Source: Paracoccus zeaxanthinifaciens ATCC 21588 (GTDB lineage Bacteria; Pseudomonadota; Alphaproteobacteria; Rhodobacterales; Rhodobacteraceae). Taken from it: a stretch of 64,000 nt of DNA. The notes below the pieces were generated by a model that made no database searches, had not been told where the DNA came from, and saw nothing but the letters and a program-made list of their open reading frames with translations. Position numbers and translations under genes: made by a program. Positions 33,470 through 42,249 of the stretch are shown piece after piece (position 1 is the first letter of the stretch; each line of letters begins with the position of its first letter). The stretch lies in assembly GCF_000420145.1 (NCBI RefSeq), contig NZ_ATUJ01000002.1, positions 1 through 64,000 of the forward strand. The letters are read 5' to 3'.

Positions 33470-34468
33470 TTACGGCAGCGGGCGCAGGGTCTTGCGCTCG
33501 ACGATGCTGCAGGGGAACAGCCGCGCCTCGGGATAGCGGTCGGGATCGTCCATCGTCGCCACCATCAGCTCGATCGAGGAATTCACGATCTCGCGGATGG
33601 GCTGGCGGATGGTCGTCAGGGCGATGTTTTCCCAGCCCGCGACCTCCATGTCGTTCAGGCCCAGGATGCCGATATCGTCCGGCACCGACAGGCCCGCATC
33701 CGCGATGGCCGAGATCGCCCCGATGGACAGTACGTCGTCACCGCAGAAATAGGCCTGCGCGGGCCGATCCTTCAGCAGTTGCTGCATCCGTTCGCGCCCG
33801 GCCTCGAAGCTGTAGGCGCGGGCATGGCTGCAGGTGACGCGCACGTCCGGATGCGCCGCCAGTTCGGACAGGAACCCCGCCTGCCGGTCCTGGGTCGAGG
33901 TCGCGGCCTCGGGTCCGCCCAGAAAGGCCAGATCGACATAGCCCCGCGCAATCAGCGTCCGCGCCGCCATGCGCCCGCATTCCACGTTGTCGATCCCCAC
34001 GACATGCACGTCCGGGGCGCTGGAATATCGCCCGAAGGCGTTGACCACCGGGACGCCCGCATCGCGGAACGCCTGCGAGAATTCGGGCGGCAGGGTCGAT
34101 GACGCGACCATCACCGCATCCACCGAATACTGCCGCAGCATCCGGACCGAGTTCGCGGGCTCCACCTCGTCGGTCAGGTTGACCAGCAGGGGGCGCAGGC
34201 CCCGCGCCTGCAGGCCGCGCGTGAACTGGTCGAAGATCGACAGGAAGATCGGGTTGTGGAAGTTGTTCGACACCAGCCCGATCATCCGCGTCCGCCCCGT
34301 CGTCAGCGACGAGGCCAGCGCGTTCGGGCTGTAGCCCAGATCCCTTGCGGCCTTCTCGACCTTGCGGCGGGTCTTGTCGCTGACCGAGGCGCCGGGCGTG
34401 AAGGCGCGCGACACGGCCGAGCGGCTGACGCCCGCGCGTTCCGCGACCTCTTTCAATGTGACGACCAT
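33470..34468 (-). CDS. LacI-family repressor, probable inositol regulator
   Basis: 332 residues. The N-terminal HTH with hinge (VTLKEVAERAGVSRSAVSRAF, residues 3-23, cut short here) and the hinge helix SPNALASSLTTGRT near 48 are followed by a periplasmic-binding-protein-like effector domain. I chose the ATG at 34468 because GGAG lies just upstream and the HTH then starts at residue 3 as is usual; an ATG at 34492 would add eight residues. It is divergent from the sugar ABC genes. Identical palindromes in its own promoter and before iolD suggest autoregulation and control of the iol genes, with inositol or an inosose as effector (inference). Confidence 0.9.
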   Translation of the reverse strand: MVVTLKEVAERAGVSRSAVSRAFTPGASVSDKTRRKVEKAARDLGYSPNALASSLTTGRTRMIGLVSNNFHNPIFLSIFDQFTRGLQARGLRPLLVNLTDEVEPANSVRMLRQYSVDAVMVASSTLPPEFSQAFRDAGVPVVNAFGRYSSAPDVHVVGIDNVECGRMAARTLIARGYVDLAFLGGPEAATSTQDRQAGFLSELAAHPDVRVTCSHARAYSFEAGRERMQQLLKDRPAQAYFCGDDVLSIGAISAIADAGLSVPDDIGILGLNDMEVAGWENIALTTIRQPIREIVNSSIELMVATMDDPDRYPEARLFPCSIVERKTLRPLP

Positions 34469-34540
34469 GCCGGCTCCGCTGCGATTTGGCATTCCGATAC
34501 CCTGTCTGTGCAGCTTTGGACATTAGATTTCGCGCGTCCA

Positions 34541-34560
34541 TATTGCAACCGGTTGCAATA
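34541..34560. promoter_or_regulatory. LacI-type operator in the lacI/ABC-importer promoter
   Basis: A 20-base perfect palindrome with core TTGCAACCGGTTGCAA (34543-34558), identical to the core at 30232-30247. It lies 73 bases upstream of the lacI start and 75 upstream of the ABC binding-protein start, so it can control both divergent units. Confidence 0.9.
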
Positions 34561-34634
34561 TGACGTGACGTGTGGTTATCTTTTCTGCGGAGGATGGGCC
34601 GAACGGCCTGCCTGAACGAATCTGGGAGGGTTCA

Positions 34635-35573
34635 ATGAAGAGAACGGTTCGCACGCTTCTGATCGCCGCCGCGATCGCCCCTGCCCCCGTTGCCGCCATG
34701 GCCGAGGGCGAGAAATACATCCTTGTCAGCCACGCCCCCGACAGCGACAGCTGGTGGAACACCATCAAGAACGGCATCGCCCTGGCCGGCGAGCAGCTGG
34801 ATGTCGAGGTCGAATACCGCAACCCGCCCACCGGCGACATCGCGGACATGGCGCGCATCATCGAACAGGCCGCAGCCTCGGGGCCGAACGGCATCATCAC
34901 CACGCTGGCCGATTACGACGTGCTGAAGCAGCCGATCATGGATGCCGTGGCCTCGGGCGTGGACGTGATCATCATGAACACCGGCAGCGGCGATCAGGCC
35001 CGCGAGGTCGGCGCCCTGATGTATGTGGGCCAGCCCGAATACGACGCGGGCTTTGCCGCCGGGCAGCGCGCCAAGGGCGACGGGATCGAAAGCTTCCTCT
35101 GCGTGAACCACGCCATCCAGCAGCCGACCCTGGCCGAACGCTGCCAGGGCTTTGCCGACGGGCTGGGGATCGAGCTGGGCACCTCGATGCTGGACAGCGG
35201 CGCCGACCCCGCGGAAATCAAGAACCGCGTGCAGGCCTACCTGTCCGCAAATCCCGACACCGACGCGATCCTGACGCTCGGGCCCGTCTCGGCCGATCCG
35301 ACCCTGCTGGCGCTGGAGGAAAACGGCATGGCGGGCGACATCTATTTCGGCACCTTCGACCTGGGCGAGGAAATCGTGAAGGCGATCAAGTCCGGCGTCA
35401 TCGAATGGGGCATCGACCAGCAGCCCTTCCTGCAGGCCTATCTGCCGGTCGTGATCATGACCAACTATCACCGCTATGGCGTGCTTCCGGGCAACAACAT
35501 CAATGCGGGTCCGGGCTTCGTGACCGCAGAGGGCCTCGAGAAGATCGAGCAGTTCGCCGGCGAGTATCGCTGA
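34635..35573 (+). CDS. Sugar ABC transporter periplasmic binding protein
   Basis: 312 residues with a Sec signal peptide (MKRTVRTLLIAAAIAPAPVAAMA, cut about residue 23, shown only in part as MKRTVRTLLIAAAIAP). It is a periplasmic binding protein of the ribose/inositol cluster, with an N-lobe opening KYILVSHAPDSDSWW and hinge strands near GVDVIIMNTGSG. GGGAGGG precedes the ATG. First gene of a binding protein-permease-ATPase operon controlled by the divergent LacI. Myo-inositol is the likely ligand from context; the sequence alone allows other pentoses or hexoses. Confidence 0.87.
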   Translation: MKRTVRTLLIAAAIAPAPVAAMAEGEKYILVSHAPDSDSWWNTIKNGIALAGEQLDVEVEYRNPPTGDIADMARIIEQAAASGPNGIITTLADYDVLKQPIMDAVASGVDVIIMNTGSGDQAREVGALMYVGQPEYDAGFAAGQRAKGDGIESFLCVNHAIQQPTLAERCQGFADGLGIELGTSMLDSGADPAEIKNRVQAYLSANPDTDAILTLGPVSADPTLLALEENGMAGDIYFGTFDLGEEIVKAIKSGVIEWGIDQQPFLQAYLPVVIMTNYHRYGVLPGNNINAGPGFVTAEGLEKIEQFAGEYR

Positions 35574-35643
35574 GCCGCGACGATCCGGGCGCCCGGCCAT
35601 CGGGCGCCCCTTCCCCACAAGCAACATCGACAGGAGCGCGCTG

Positions 35644-36768
35644 ATGGGCGACGCAGCTTCAACTTCGCCGTCGCAGGACGAGCGGATCAAGGAAATATCG
35701 GCCCTGCGCCGCGCGCTGATCCGGCCCGAACTGGGCGGCATGGTCGGCACGGTCGCGGTCTTCACCTTCTTCCTGCTGTTCGCATTCGACAGCGGCATGT
35801 TCAGCAGCCAGGGCGTGATGAACTGGGCCGTCGTCTCGGCACAGTTCATGATCATCGCGGTCGGCGCCTGCCTGCTGATGATCGCGGGCGAATTCGACCT
35901 GTCGGTCGGCTCGATGATCGGCTTCGCGGGCATGATCATCGCGATCCTGGGCGTCACGCTTGGCTGGCCGATGTGGATGGCGATCCTTGCGACCTTCGCG
36001 CTCTGCATGGCGATCGGGGCGCTGAACGGCTGGATCGTGGTGCGCACGGGCCTGCCCAGCTTCATCGTGACGCTGGCCTTCCTGTTCATCCTGCGCGGCT
36101 TCACCATCTTCCTGCCCCAGATGATCGAGCGGAAGACCATCATCGGCGGCATCCGCGACGCGGCGCAGGGTGACTGGCTGGCCGCGGCGTTCGGCGGCAA
36201 GATCCTGGGCGGGCTGTTCGTCTGGCTGGGCGACATGGGGCTGATCTCGGTGTTCGATCGCGGCACCCGCGCGGGTCAGCCGGTGGTCGACGGCATCCCC
36301 ATGCTGATCGTCTGGGCGCTGGTCCTGATCGTCTTCGGCCATGTGCTGCTGACGCGCACGAAATTCGGCAACTGGATCTTCGCCGCAGGCGGCGATGCCG
36401 AGGCCGCGCGCAATTCCGGCGTGCCCGTCAACAAGGTCAAGATCCTGATGTTCATGTTCACCGCCTTCTGCGCGACGGTCTTTGCCGTCTGCCAGGTGAT
36501 GGAGTTCGGATCCGCAGGCGCCGATCGCGGGCTTCTGAAGGAGTTCGAGGCCATCATCGCGGTCGTCATCGGCGGCGCGTTGCTGACGGGCGGCTACGGC
36601 TCGGTCATCGGTGCTGCGCTTGGGGCGCTGATCTTCGGCGTCGTCCAGCAGGGCCTGTTCTTCGCGGATGTCGAAAGCTCGCTGTTCCGGGTGTTCCTGG
36701 GGGTGATCCTGCTGGGCGCCGTGATCCTGAACACCAATATCCGCCGCATCATCACCGGAGAGCGCTGA
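35644..36768 (+). CDS. Sugar ABC transporter permease (RbsC/IatP type)
   Basis: 374-residue inner-membrane permease with about ten hydrophobic segments. [16 protein letters not shown] near 82 is the conserved entry motif of the branched ribose/xylose/inositol permease family, and [17 protein letters not shown] near 248 is the cytoplasmic EAA-like coupling loop. Length is at the upper end for the family because of an insertion near residues 160-215. It lies 70 bases after the binding-protein gene and two bases before the ATPase gene. Confidence 0.9.
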   Translation: MGDAASTSPSQDERIKEISALRRALIRPELGGMVGTVAVFTFFLLFAFDSGMFSSQGVMNWAVVSAQFMIIAVGACLLMIAGEFDLSVGSMIGFAGMIIAILGVTLGWPMWMAILATFALCMAIGALNGWIVVRTGLPSFIVTLAFLFILRGFTIFLPQMIERKTIIGGIRDAAQGDWLAAAFGGKILGGLFVWLGDMGLISVFDRGTRAGQPVVDGIPMLIVWALVLIVFGHVLLTRTKFGNWIFAAGGDAEAARNSGVPVNKVKILMFMFTAFCATVFAVCQVMEFGSAGADRGLLKEFEAIIAVVIGGALLTGGYGSVIGAALGALIFGVVQQGLFFADVESSLFRVFLGVILLGAVILNTNIRRIITGER

Positions 36769-36770
36769 TC

Positions 36771-37559
36771 ATGACCAACGGGAACGCTCCGATTATCCAG
36801 ATGACCGATATCGAGAAGCATTTCGGCAGCGTGATCGCGCTGGCCGGCGTCTCGGTCGACATCTTTCCCGGCGAATGCCATTGCCTTCTGGGCGATAACG
36901 GCGCGGGCAAATCGACCTTCATCAAGACCATGTCGGGGGTCCACAAGCCGACCCACGGCCAGATCCTGTTCGAAGGCCGCCCGATGCATTTCAACGATCC
37001 GCGCGACGCCATCGCCGCGGGGATCGCCACCGTCCACCAGCATCTGGCGATGATCCCGCTGATGTCGGTCAGCCGCAACTTCTTCATGGGCAACGAGCCC
37101 GAGAAGAAGGTCGGCCCGTTCAGGTTCTTCGACCACGATTACGCCAACCGCGTGACGATGGAGGAGATGCGCAAGATGGGCATCAACCTGCGCAGCCCCG
37201 ATCAGGCGGTGGGCACCCTGTCGGGCGGCGAGCGTCAGACCGTCGCCATCGCGCGCGCCGTCCATTTCGGCGCGAAGGTGCTGATCCTGGACGAGCCGAC
37301 AAGCGCGCTTGGCGTACGCCAGACGGCGAATGTGCTGGCGACCATCGACAAGGTGCGCAAGCAGGGCATCGCGGTCGTGTTCATCACCCACAACGTGCGC
37401 CACGCGATGGCGGTGGGCGACCGCTTCACGGTGCTGAACCGGGGCCAGACGCTTGGCACCGCGCAGCGCGGGCAAATCACCCCCGAGGAACTGCAGGACA
37501 TGATGGCGGGCGGCCAGGAACTCGCCGCGCTCGAGGGAAGCCTGGGCGGGACCGTCTGA
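36771..37559 (+). CDS. Sugar ABC transporter ATP-binding protein
   Basis: 262 residues, a single nucleotide-binding domain: Walker [10 protein letters not shown] (41-49), Q-loop near VHQHL (88), signature LSGGERQ (near 149), Walker B VLILDEPT (near 173) and the H-loop in VFITHN (near 206). In contrast to RbsA-type proteins it has one domain only, as in FrcA-type systems, so the complex presumably uses it as a homodimer. Third gene of the importer operon. Confidence 0.93.
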   Translation: MTNGNAPIIQMTDIEKHFGSVIALAGVSVDIFPGECHCLLGDNGAGKSTFIKTMSGVHKPTHGQILFEGRPMHFNDPRDAIAAGIATVHQHLAMIPLMSVSRNFFMGNEPEKKVGPFRFFDHDYANRVTMEEMRKMGINLRSPDQAVGTLSGGERQTVAIARAVHFGAKVLILDEPTSALGVRQTANVLATIDKVRKQGIAVVFITHNVRHAMAVGDRFTVLNRGQTLGTAQRGQITPEELQDMMAGGQELAALEGSLGGTV

Positions 37560-37580
37560 CGGCCCCCTGCCCCGAAACCA

Positions 37581-37612
37581 ACGCGGCCCCGGCAGCGATG
37601 CCGGGGCCGCGT
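37581..37612. terminator. Strong bidirectional hairpin between the ABC operon and cydX
   Basis: Perfect 13-base inverted repeat (37581-37593 and 37600-37612) around a six-base loop, placed between the convergent stops of the ATPase gene and cydX. It should end transcription from both sides. Confidence 0.85.
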
Positions 37613-37618
37613 CGCATC

Positions 37619-37756
37619 TCAGTCACGGACCGCGGGCGGGCGGTCGTCATGTTCGTCGGCCAGCACGCGGTCGCGCTGCATTTCCAGCCACATCGCGTTC
37701 ATCACCGCGAAGATCGCGGCCAGCGGCAGCCCCAGAAGCCAGGCGAAATACCACAT
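37619..37756 (-). CDS. cydX: Cytochrome bd oxidase small subunit CydX
   Basis: 45-residue protein with one transmembrane helix: MWYFAWLLGLPLAAIFAVMN at the N-terminus is the conserved CydX core (MWYFAWxLG), followed by a charged cytoplasmic tail. CydX stabilises the haem cofactors and the CydA-CydB interface. It lies 18 bases downstream of cydB on the same strand, with AAGGGAAAG before the start. It is short enough to be missed by gene finders. Confidence 0.95.
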   Translation of the reverse strand: MWYFAWLLGLPLAAIFAVMNAMWLEMQRDRVLADEHDDRPPAVRD

Positions 37757-37774
37757 CGTTGCTTTCCCTTTCCC

Positions 37775-38938
37775 TCAGTACAGGCTGTCGGAATTGGCGG
37801 TCACGTCGGCCTCGCCGACCTTGCCCCACAGCACGCGATAGACCCAGGCCGTATAGGCCAGGATGATCGGCATGAAGATCACCGTCGCGACCAGCATGAT
37901 GAACAGCGTCAGATGCGAGGACGAGCTGTCCCAGACCGTCAGCGACGAACGCGGATGCAGCGACGACGGCAGGATGAACGGGAACATCGTCAGCCCCACG
38001 CTTGCAATGGCCCCGAAAATTCCCAGCTTGGACCAGACAAGGGTCGAGACCTCGCGGCCCGCGCGCAGGCCCGCCACGGCCAGCGACATGCCCGCCAGCG
38101 CCATCACCGGCGCCACCACGATCCAGGGCCGCGCGACATAGGCCGCAAGCCAGCTGTCCGTCCGCGCGACCTCGGAGTAGAGCGGGTTCGACGGCCCGTC
38201 GGTCACCACCTCGCCGATGATGCCGTAACCCTCGATCCCGAAGGCCAGCCACAGCCCCGCCAGGACATAGCCCGCTATGGTCACGACGCCCGTCACACCG
38301 CCGATGCGGCGGGCGCGATCGGCGACCACGCCCTCGGCCTTGAGCGACAGCCACGCCGCCCCATGCGTCACCAGCATCGCCAGCGACACCACGCCGGTCA
38401 GCAGCGCGAAGGGGTTCAGCAGCCCCAGGAACTTGCCGAAATAGCTGCCCTCGTAGCGCGAGAACAAATCGGGCGTCAGCTCGAACGGGACGCCCTGCAG
38501 CACGTTGCCGACCGCGACCCCGAAGACCAGCGCCGGCACGGCGCCCCCCGCGAACAGCGCCCAGTCCCAGCCGTTCCGCCAGGCGGGCGACGGCCGCTTG
38601 GAGCGGTACTTGAACGCGACGGGCCGCAGGATCAGCGCGCAGAGGACCGCGAACATCGCAAGGTAGAACCCCGAGAAGCTGACCGCATAGAGCGGCGGCC
38701 AGGCCGCGAAGATCGCGCCGCCGCCCAGGATGAACCAGACCTGGTTCCCCTCCGATACGGGGCCGACGGTATTGATGGCGATGCGCCGTTCGGTGTCGGT
38801 GCGCCCGACGAAGGGCAGCAGCGCGCCGACCCCCATGTCGAAGCCGTCCGTCAGCGCGAAGCCGATCAGCAGGACCCCCAGCAGAAGCCACCAGGTCACG
38901 CGCAGCACGTCATAGGATATCAGTTCGTGAAGGATCAT
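37775..38938 (-). CDS. cydB: Cytochrome bd ubiquinol oxidase subunit II (CydB)
   Basis: 387-residue membrane protein with about nine helices, the structural partner of Cyd[16 protein letters not shown] near residue 29 and [27 protein letters not shown] near 54 (shown in part by its GNQVWF core) are typical of the family. The start at 38938, [13 protein letters not shown], gives the normal length and leaves five bases after the cydA stop. It is followed by cydX. Confidence 0.95.
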   Translation of the reverse strand: MILHELISYDVLRVTWWLLLGVLLIGFALTDGFDMGVGALLPFVGRTDTERRIAINTVGPVSEGNQVWFILGGGAIFAAWPPLYAVSFSGFYLAMFAVLCALILRPVAFKYRSKRPSPAWRNGWDWALFAGGAVPALVFGVAVGNVLQGVPFELTPDLFSRYEGSYFGKFLGLLNPFALLTGVVSLAMLVTHGAAWLSLKAEGVVADRARRIGGVTGVVTIAGYVLAGLWLAFGIEGYGIIGEVVTDGPSNPLYSEVARTDSWLAAYVARPWIVVAPVMALAGMSLAVAGLRAGREVSTLVWSKLGIFGAIASVGLTMFPFILPSSLHPRSSLTVWDSSSSHLTLFIMLVATVIFMPIILAYTAWVYRVLWGKVGEADVTANSDSLY

Positions 38939-38943
38939 CTTGC

Positions 38944-40548
38944 TCACTCCGCAGGGGTCGGAACGGGGGCGGCACCGCCGCGCAGGCGCGTCTCGTGGCG
39001 GGCCTCCCAGGCTTCGGTCTCGTCGATGTCCTGGAAGGGGCCCTTGCGGATGTATTTCAGCATCAGGCCCATCTCGACGACGAAGAGGATGGTGTAGAAG
39101 GTGACGAAGCCCGCCAGCGTCAGCAGAAGGTCCTGCACGCTCAGGTGGCTGACGGACAGCGCGGTCGGCAGCACGCCGTCCACCGTCCAGGGTTGGCGAC
39201 CGTATTCGGCCACGAACCAGCCCAGCTCGGCCGCGATCCAGGGCGCGGGGATGATCGCCACCGCGACCCGCAGCGCCCACCGCGGATAGCTTTGCTGACG
39301 GAAGGACGACCGCCAGAAGAAATAGGCCATCACCCCGATGAACAGGAACCCGAGCGCGACCATGAAGCGGAAGGACCAGAACAGCGGCAGCACGCCCGGA
39401 ATGGTGTCGTTGGCGGTCATCGCGATCTGTTCGGGCGTCGCGTCGCGCGGGTCGTCCATGTAACGCAGCAGCAGGAAGGCGAAGCCCAGGTTGCCCGAGT
39501 GCCGTTCGAACGTGTCGCGGATCGCGGGCGGGGTCGCATCGCGCATCTCGCGGATCGACATCAGCGCGTCATAGGCGAGGATCCCGCTCTCGATCCGGTC
39601 CTCGGCCTCGGCCACCAGGTCGTTGATGCCCGGGATCTCGGTCCCCAGGGACCGGGTGCCGATCAGCCCCATGACGAAGGGGATCTCGACCGCGTAATGG
39701 GTCTCGCGCGCCTCGATGTCGGGGATGCCGAAGGCGGTGAAGGGCGCGGGGGCCTCGTGGGTCTCCCACATGCCCTCCATCGCGGCCAGCTTCATGCGCT
39801 GCGTGTGGCTGGCGGCATAGCCGCTCTCGTCGCCCAGCACGACCACGGACAGCGACGCCGCAAGCCCGAAGGACGCCGCGACCGTGATCGAGCGCCGCGC
39901 CAGCGCGGTGTGGCGGCCCTTCAGCAGGTACCACGCGGACACGCCCAGCACGAAGACGGATGCCGTGACGTAGCCCGCCGACACGGTATGCACGAACTTG
40001 GCCTGTGCCACCTCGTTGAAGAGGACGGCGAAGAAATCGTCCATCTCCATCCGCATGGTGTCGGGGTTGAAGGACGCGCCCACCGGGTTCTGCATCCAGC
40101 CGTTCGCGATCAGGATCCACAGCGCCGAGAAGTTCGACCCGATGGCCACCAGCCACGCGACCGCCAGATGGGCCACGCGGCTCAGCTTGTCCCAGCCGAA
40201 GAAGAACAGCCCCACGAAGGTCGCCTCGAGGAAGAAGGCCATCAGCCCCTCGATCGCCAGCGGCGCCCCGAAGATGTCCCCGACATAGTGGCTGTAATAG
40301 CTCCAGTTCATGCCGAACTGGAATTCCATGGTGATGCCCGTGGCCACGCCCAGGGCAAAGTTGATCCCGAACAGCGTTCCCCAGAATTTCGTCATCTGCC
40401 GCCAGATCGGGCGGCCCGTCATGACATAGACGGTCTCCATGATCGCGACCAGGATCGACAGACCCAGTGTCAGCGGCACGAAGAGGAAATGATACATCGC
40501 CGTCATCGCGAATTGCAGGCGTGACAGCTCGACCACGTCGAGTTCCAT
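38944..40548 (-). CDS. cydA: Cytochrome bd ubiquinol oxidase subunit I (CydA)
   Basis: 534 residues, the haem-bearing quinol oxidase subunit. His20 in [13 protein letters not shown] is the haem b595/d-side ligand, and a second His in [10 protein letters not shown] near 187 is a haem b558 ligand; FRFMVALGF near 390 supplies the Met. The quinol-binding Q-loop region lies about 250-370. The enzyme reduces oxygen with high affinity without pumping protons and is used under microaerobic, nitrosative or sulfide stress. cydDC precede it by 99 bases. Confidence 0.95.
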   Translation of the reverse strand: MELDVVELSRLQFAMTAMYHFLFVPLTLGLSILVAIMETVYVMTGRPIWRQMTKFWGTLFGINFALGVATGITMEFQFGMNWSYYSHYVGDIFGAPLAIEGLMAFFLEATFVGLFFFGWDKLSRVAHLAVAWLVAIGSNFSALWILIANGWMQNPVGASFNPDTMRMEMDDFFAVLFNEVAQAKFVHTVSAGYVTASVFVLGVSAWYLLKGRHTALARRSITVAASFGLAASLSVVVLGDESGYAASHTQRMKLAAMEGMWETHEAPAPFTAFGIPDIEARETHYAVEIPFVMGLIGTRSLGTEIPGINDLVAEAEDRIESGILAYDALMSIREMRDATPPAIRDTFERHSGNLGFAFLLLRYMDDPRDATPEQIAMTANDTIPGVLPLFWSFRFMVALGFLFIGVMAYFFWRSSFRQQSYPRWALRVAVAIIPAPWIAAELGWFVAEYGRQPWTVDGVLPTALSVSHLSVQDLLLTLAGFVTFYTILFVVEMGLMLKYIRKGPFQDIDETEAWEARHETRLRGGAAPVPTPAE

Positions 40549-40611
40549 TGCGGCAGGCTCCTTCGATGCTGTGCCGCCGGGGCGGCGCGCATCTTCTAGC
40601 AGCCCTGCCGA

Positions 40612-40643
40612 CCGCGCGATTTGATCTGGCGCAAATCGCGCGG
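40612..40643. promoter_or_regulatory. FNR-like site inside a 32-base palindrome upstream of cydA
   Basis: TTGATCTGGCGCAA (40621-40634) has one perfect and one degenerate FNR/FnrL half-site. It sits at the centre of a larger perfect repeat with 12-base arms (40612-40623 and 40632-40643) and an 8-base spacer. It is 73-86 bases upstream of the cydA start and just past the cydC stop, so it could be an oxygen-responsive operator, a terminator/attenuator between cydC and cydA, or both. Confidence 0.5.
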
Positions 40644-40647
40644 CGTT

Positions 40648-42249
40648 TCAGCGGCTTCCGGGTTGCGACAGCGCGACGCAGGCATCGAAGACGGGATGGT
40701 CCTGCCCCCGGTGCATGGCCGTCAGGATCGCGGCATCGGGCAGGAAGGCGCGGATGTTCGACAGCACGGCATCCGCGGTGTCGGGGTCCAGCCCCTCGGT
40801 CGGTTCGTCCAGCAGCAGGATCTGCGGGCGGGGCAGCAGGCTGCGCGCAAGGGCCAGCCGCTTGGCCTGCCCGCCCGAGAGGCCCGCGCCCCCCTCGGCC
40901 AGCCGCGCATCCAGCCCCCCGCGTTCGCGGATGGCGGGCGTCAGGGCCACGACATCCAGCACGGCCCACAGGGCATCGTCGTCGAAATCCCCCGCAAGGG
41001 TCAGGTTCTCGCGGATGGTGCCGCCGATCAGGGCGCTGCGCTGAGGCAGCATCACGACGCGCGCGCGCAGCGATGCCTCGTTCCACTCGCAGGGCGGCCG
41101 CCCCGCAATGCGGATGCCGTCACCCGGCAGCATGGCCGCGACGGCCAGCAGAAGCGTGCTCTTGCCCGCGCCGCTCGGGCCGGTCAGCGCAAGGGCCTGC
41201 CCGGGCCCAAGCGTGAAGGCGATATCGGGGCGGGACACCGCCAGATCGGGCCGGTCGGGCAGTTCGGGGCGCGCGTCGGGGGCAGGTCGCCCCCGGTCGG
41301 GACCGATGCGGCGGGCAGCGCCCGCAAGGCGACCGATCTCGGCAAGGCCGCGCCGCAGGGGCAGCAGCGTTTCGGCCAGGGCCAGCGCCACGAACAGACC
41401 GATCGCCGCACGGGCGGGCCCCACGTTCTCGACCAGCGCCCCGCCCGCGACCAGCGCCCCCGCGACGGCCAGCGCCACAAGGGCCGACATGACCAGCCCT
41501 GCCCGACGCTCGACCCGGTCGAGGGTCGCGGCATCGCGGCGGGCCGCATCGTCGATCTCGGTCAGCGCAGTTTCGCGGGCCGGAAGGCGACCGGCAAGGA
41601 TCAGGGCCTCGCGGTCGCGGATCATGTCGATCATGCCGCGCCGCAACGCCTGCGCGCCACGCTCGGCCATGTCGGCGGGCCGCAGCGTGCGCCGCGCCAG
41701 CCAGGTCAGCACGATGACCGCACCCGGCAGCAGGACCGCCGCGACCGTCAGCGCCACCGACGGCCCGACCAGCCACCACAGCGCGGCCAGGGCCGCAAGC
41801 TGCGTGACCAGCCCCGCCGCGACGGGCAGGACCAGCCGCAGGATCAGCCCGTCCAGCGCATCCACATCCGCGATCATCCGCGTCAGGATCGTCTCTCCGC
41901 GCAGTCGGGCAAGGGCGCGGGCGTCAAGGCCCGCATGCCGCCGCAGGATCGCCACGCGCAGCGCCGCAAGCGCGTGCAGGATCGCGTCATGTGTCAGCAG
42001 CCGTTCGCCGTAACGCGCCGCCGTTCGGCCAAGCGCAAGGAACCGCACCCCCGCCGAGGGTCGGAAGACGTCGAAGGCGATGCCGATGCCCGCCAGCCCC
42101 GCCACGCCGGTCGCGGTGATGAACCACCCCGACAGCCCCAGCAGCGCGGCGCCCATCAGCAGGACGATCACCGACAGCGCAGCCCCGCGCATCATCGCGC
42201 CGGGGGCGGCGCCGATCAGCAGGCGGACAAGACGAAGCATCCGGGTCAT
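40648..42249 (-). CDS. cydC: Thiol reductant ABC exporter subunit CydC
   Basis: 533-residue half-transporter: six-helix ABC membrane domain (about 1-310) and a nucleotide-binding domain with Walker A GPSGAGKST (near 367), signature LSGGQAKRLALARSLL (near 460) and Walker B ILLLDEPTEGLD. With CydD it exports glutathione and cysteine or binds haem, a need for cytochrome bd assembly. The start at 42249 overlaps the cydD stop by four bases. Confidence 0.92.
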   Translation of the reverse strand: MTRMLRLVRLLIGAAPGAMMRGAALSVIVLLMGAALLGLSGWFITATGVAGLAGIGIAFDVFRPSAGVRFLALGRTAARYGERLLTHDAILHALAALRVAILRRHAGLDARALARLRGETILTRMIADVDALDGLILRLVLPVAAGLVTQLAALAALWWLVGPSVALTVAAVLLPGAVIVLTWLARRTLRPADMAERGAQALRRGMIDMIRDREALILAGRLPARETALTEIDDAARRDAATLDRVERRAGLVMSALVALAVAGALVAGGALVENVGPARAAIGLFVALALAETLLPLRRGLAEIGRLAGAARRIGPDRGRPAPDARPELPDRPDLAVSRPDIAFTLGPGQALALTGPSGAGKSTLLLAVAAMLPGDGIRIAGRPPCEWNEASLRARVVMLPQRSALIGGTIRENLTLAGDFDDDALWAVLDVVALTPAIRERGGLDARLAEGGAGLSGGQAKRLALARSLLPRPQILLLDEPTEGLDPDTADAVLSNIRAFLPDAAILTAMHRGQDHPVFDACVALSQPGSR

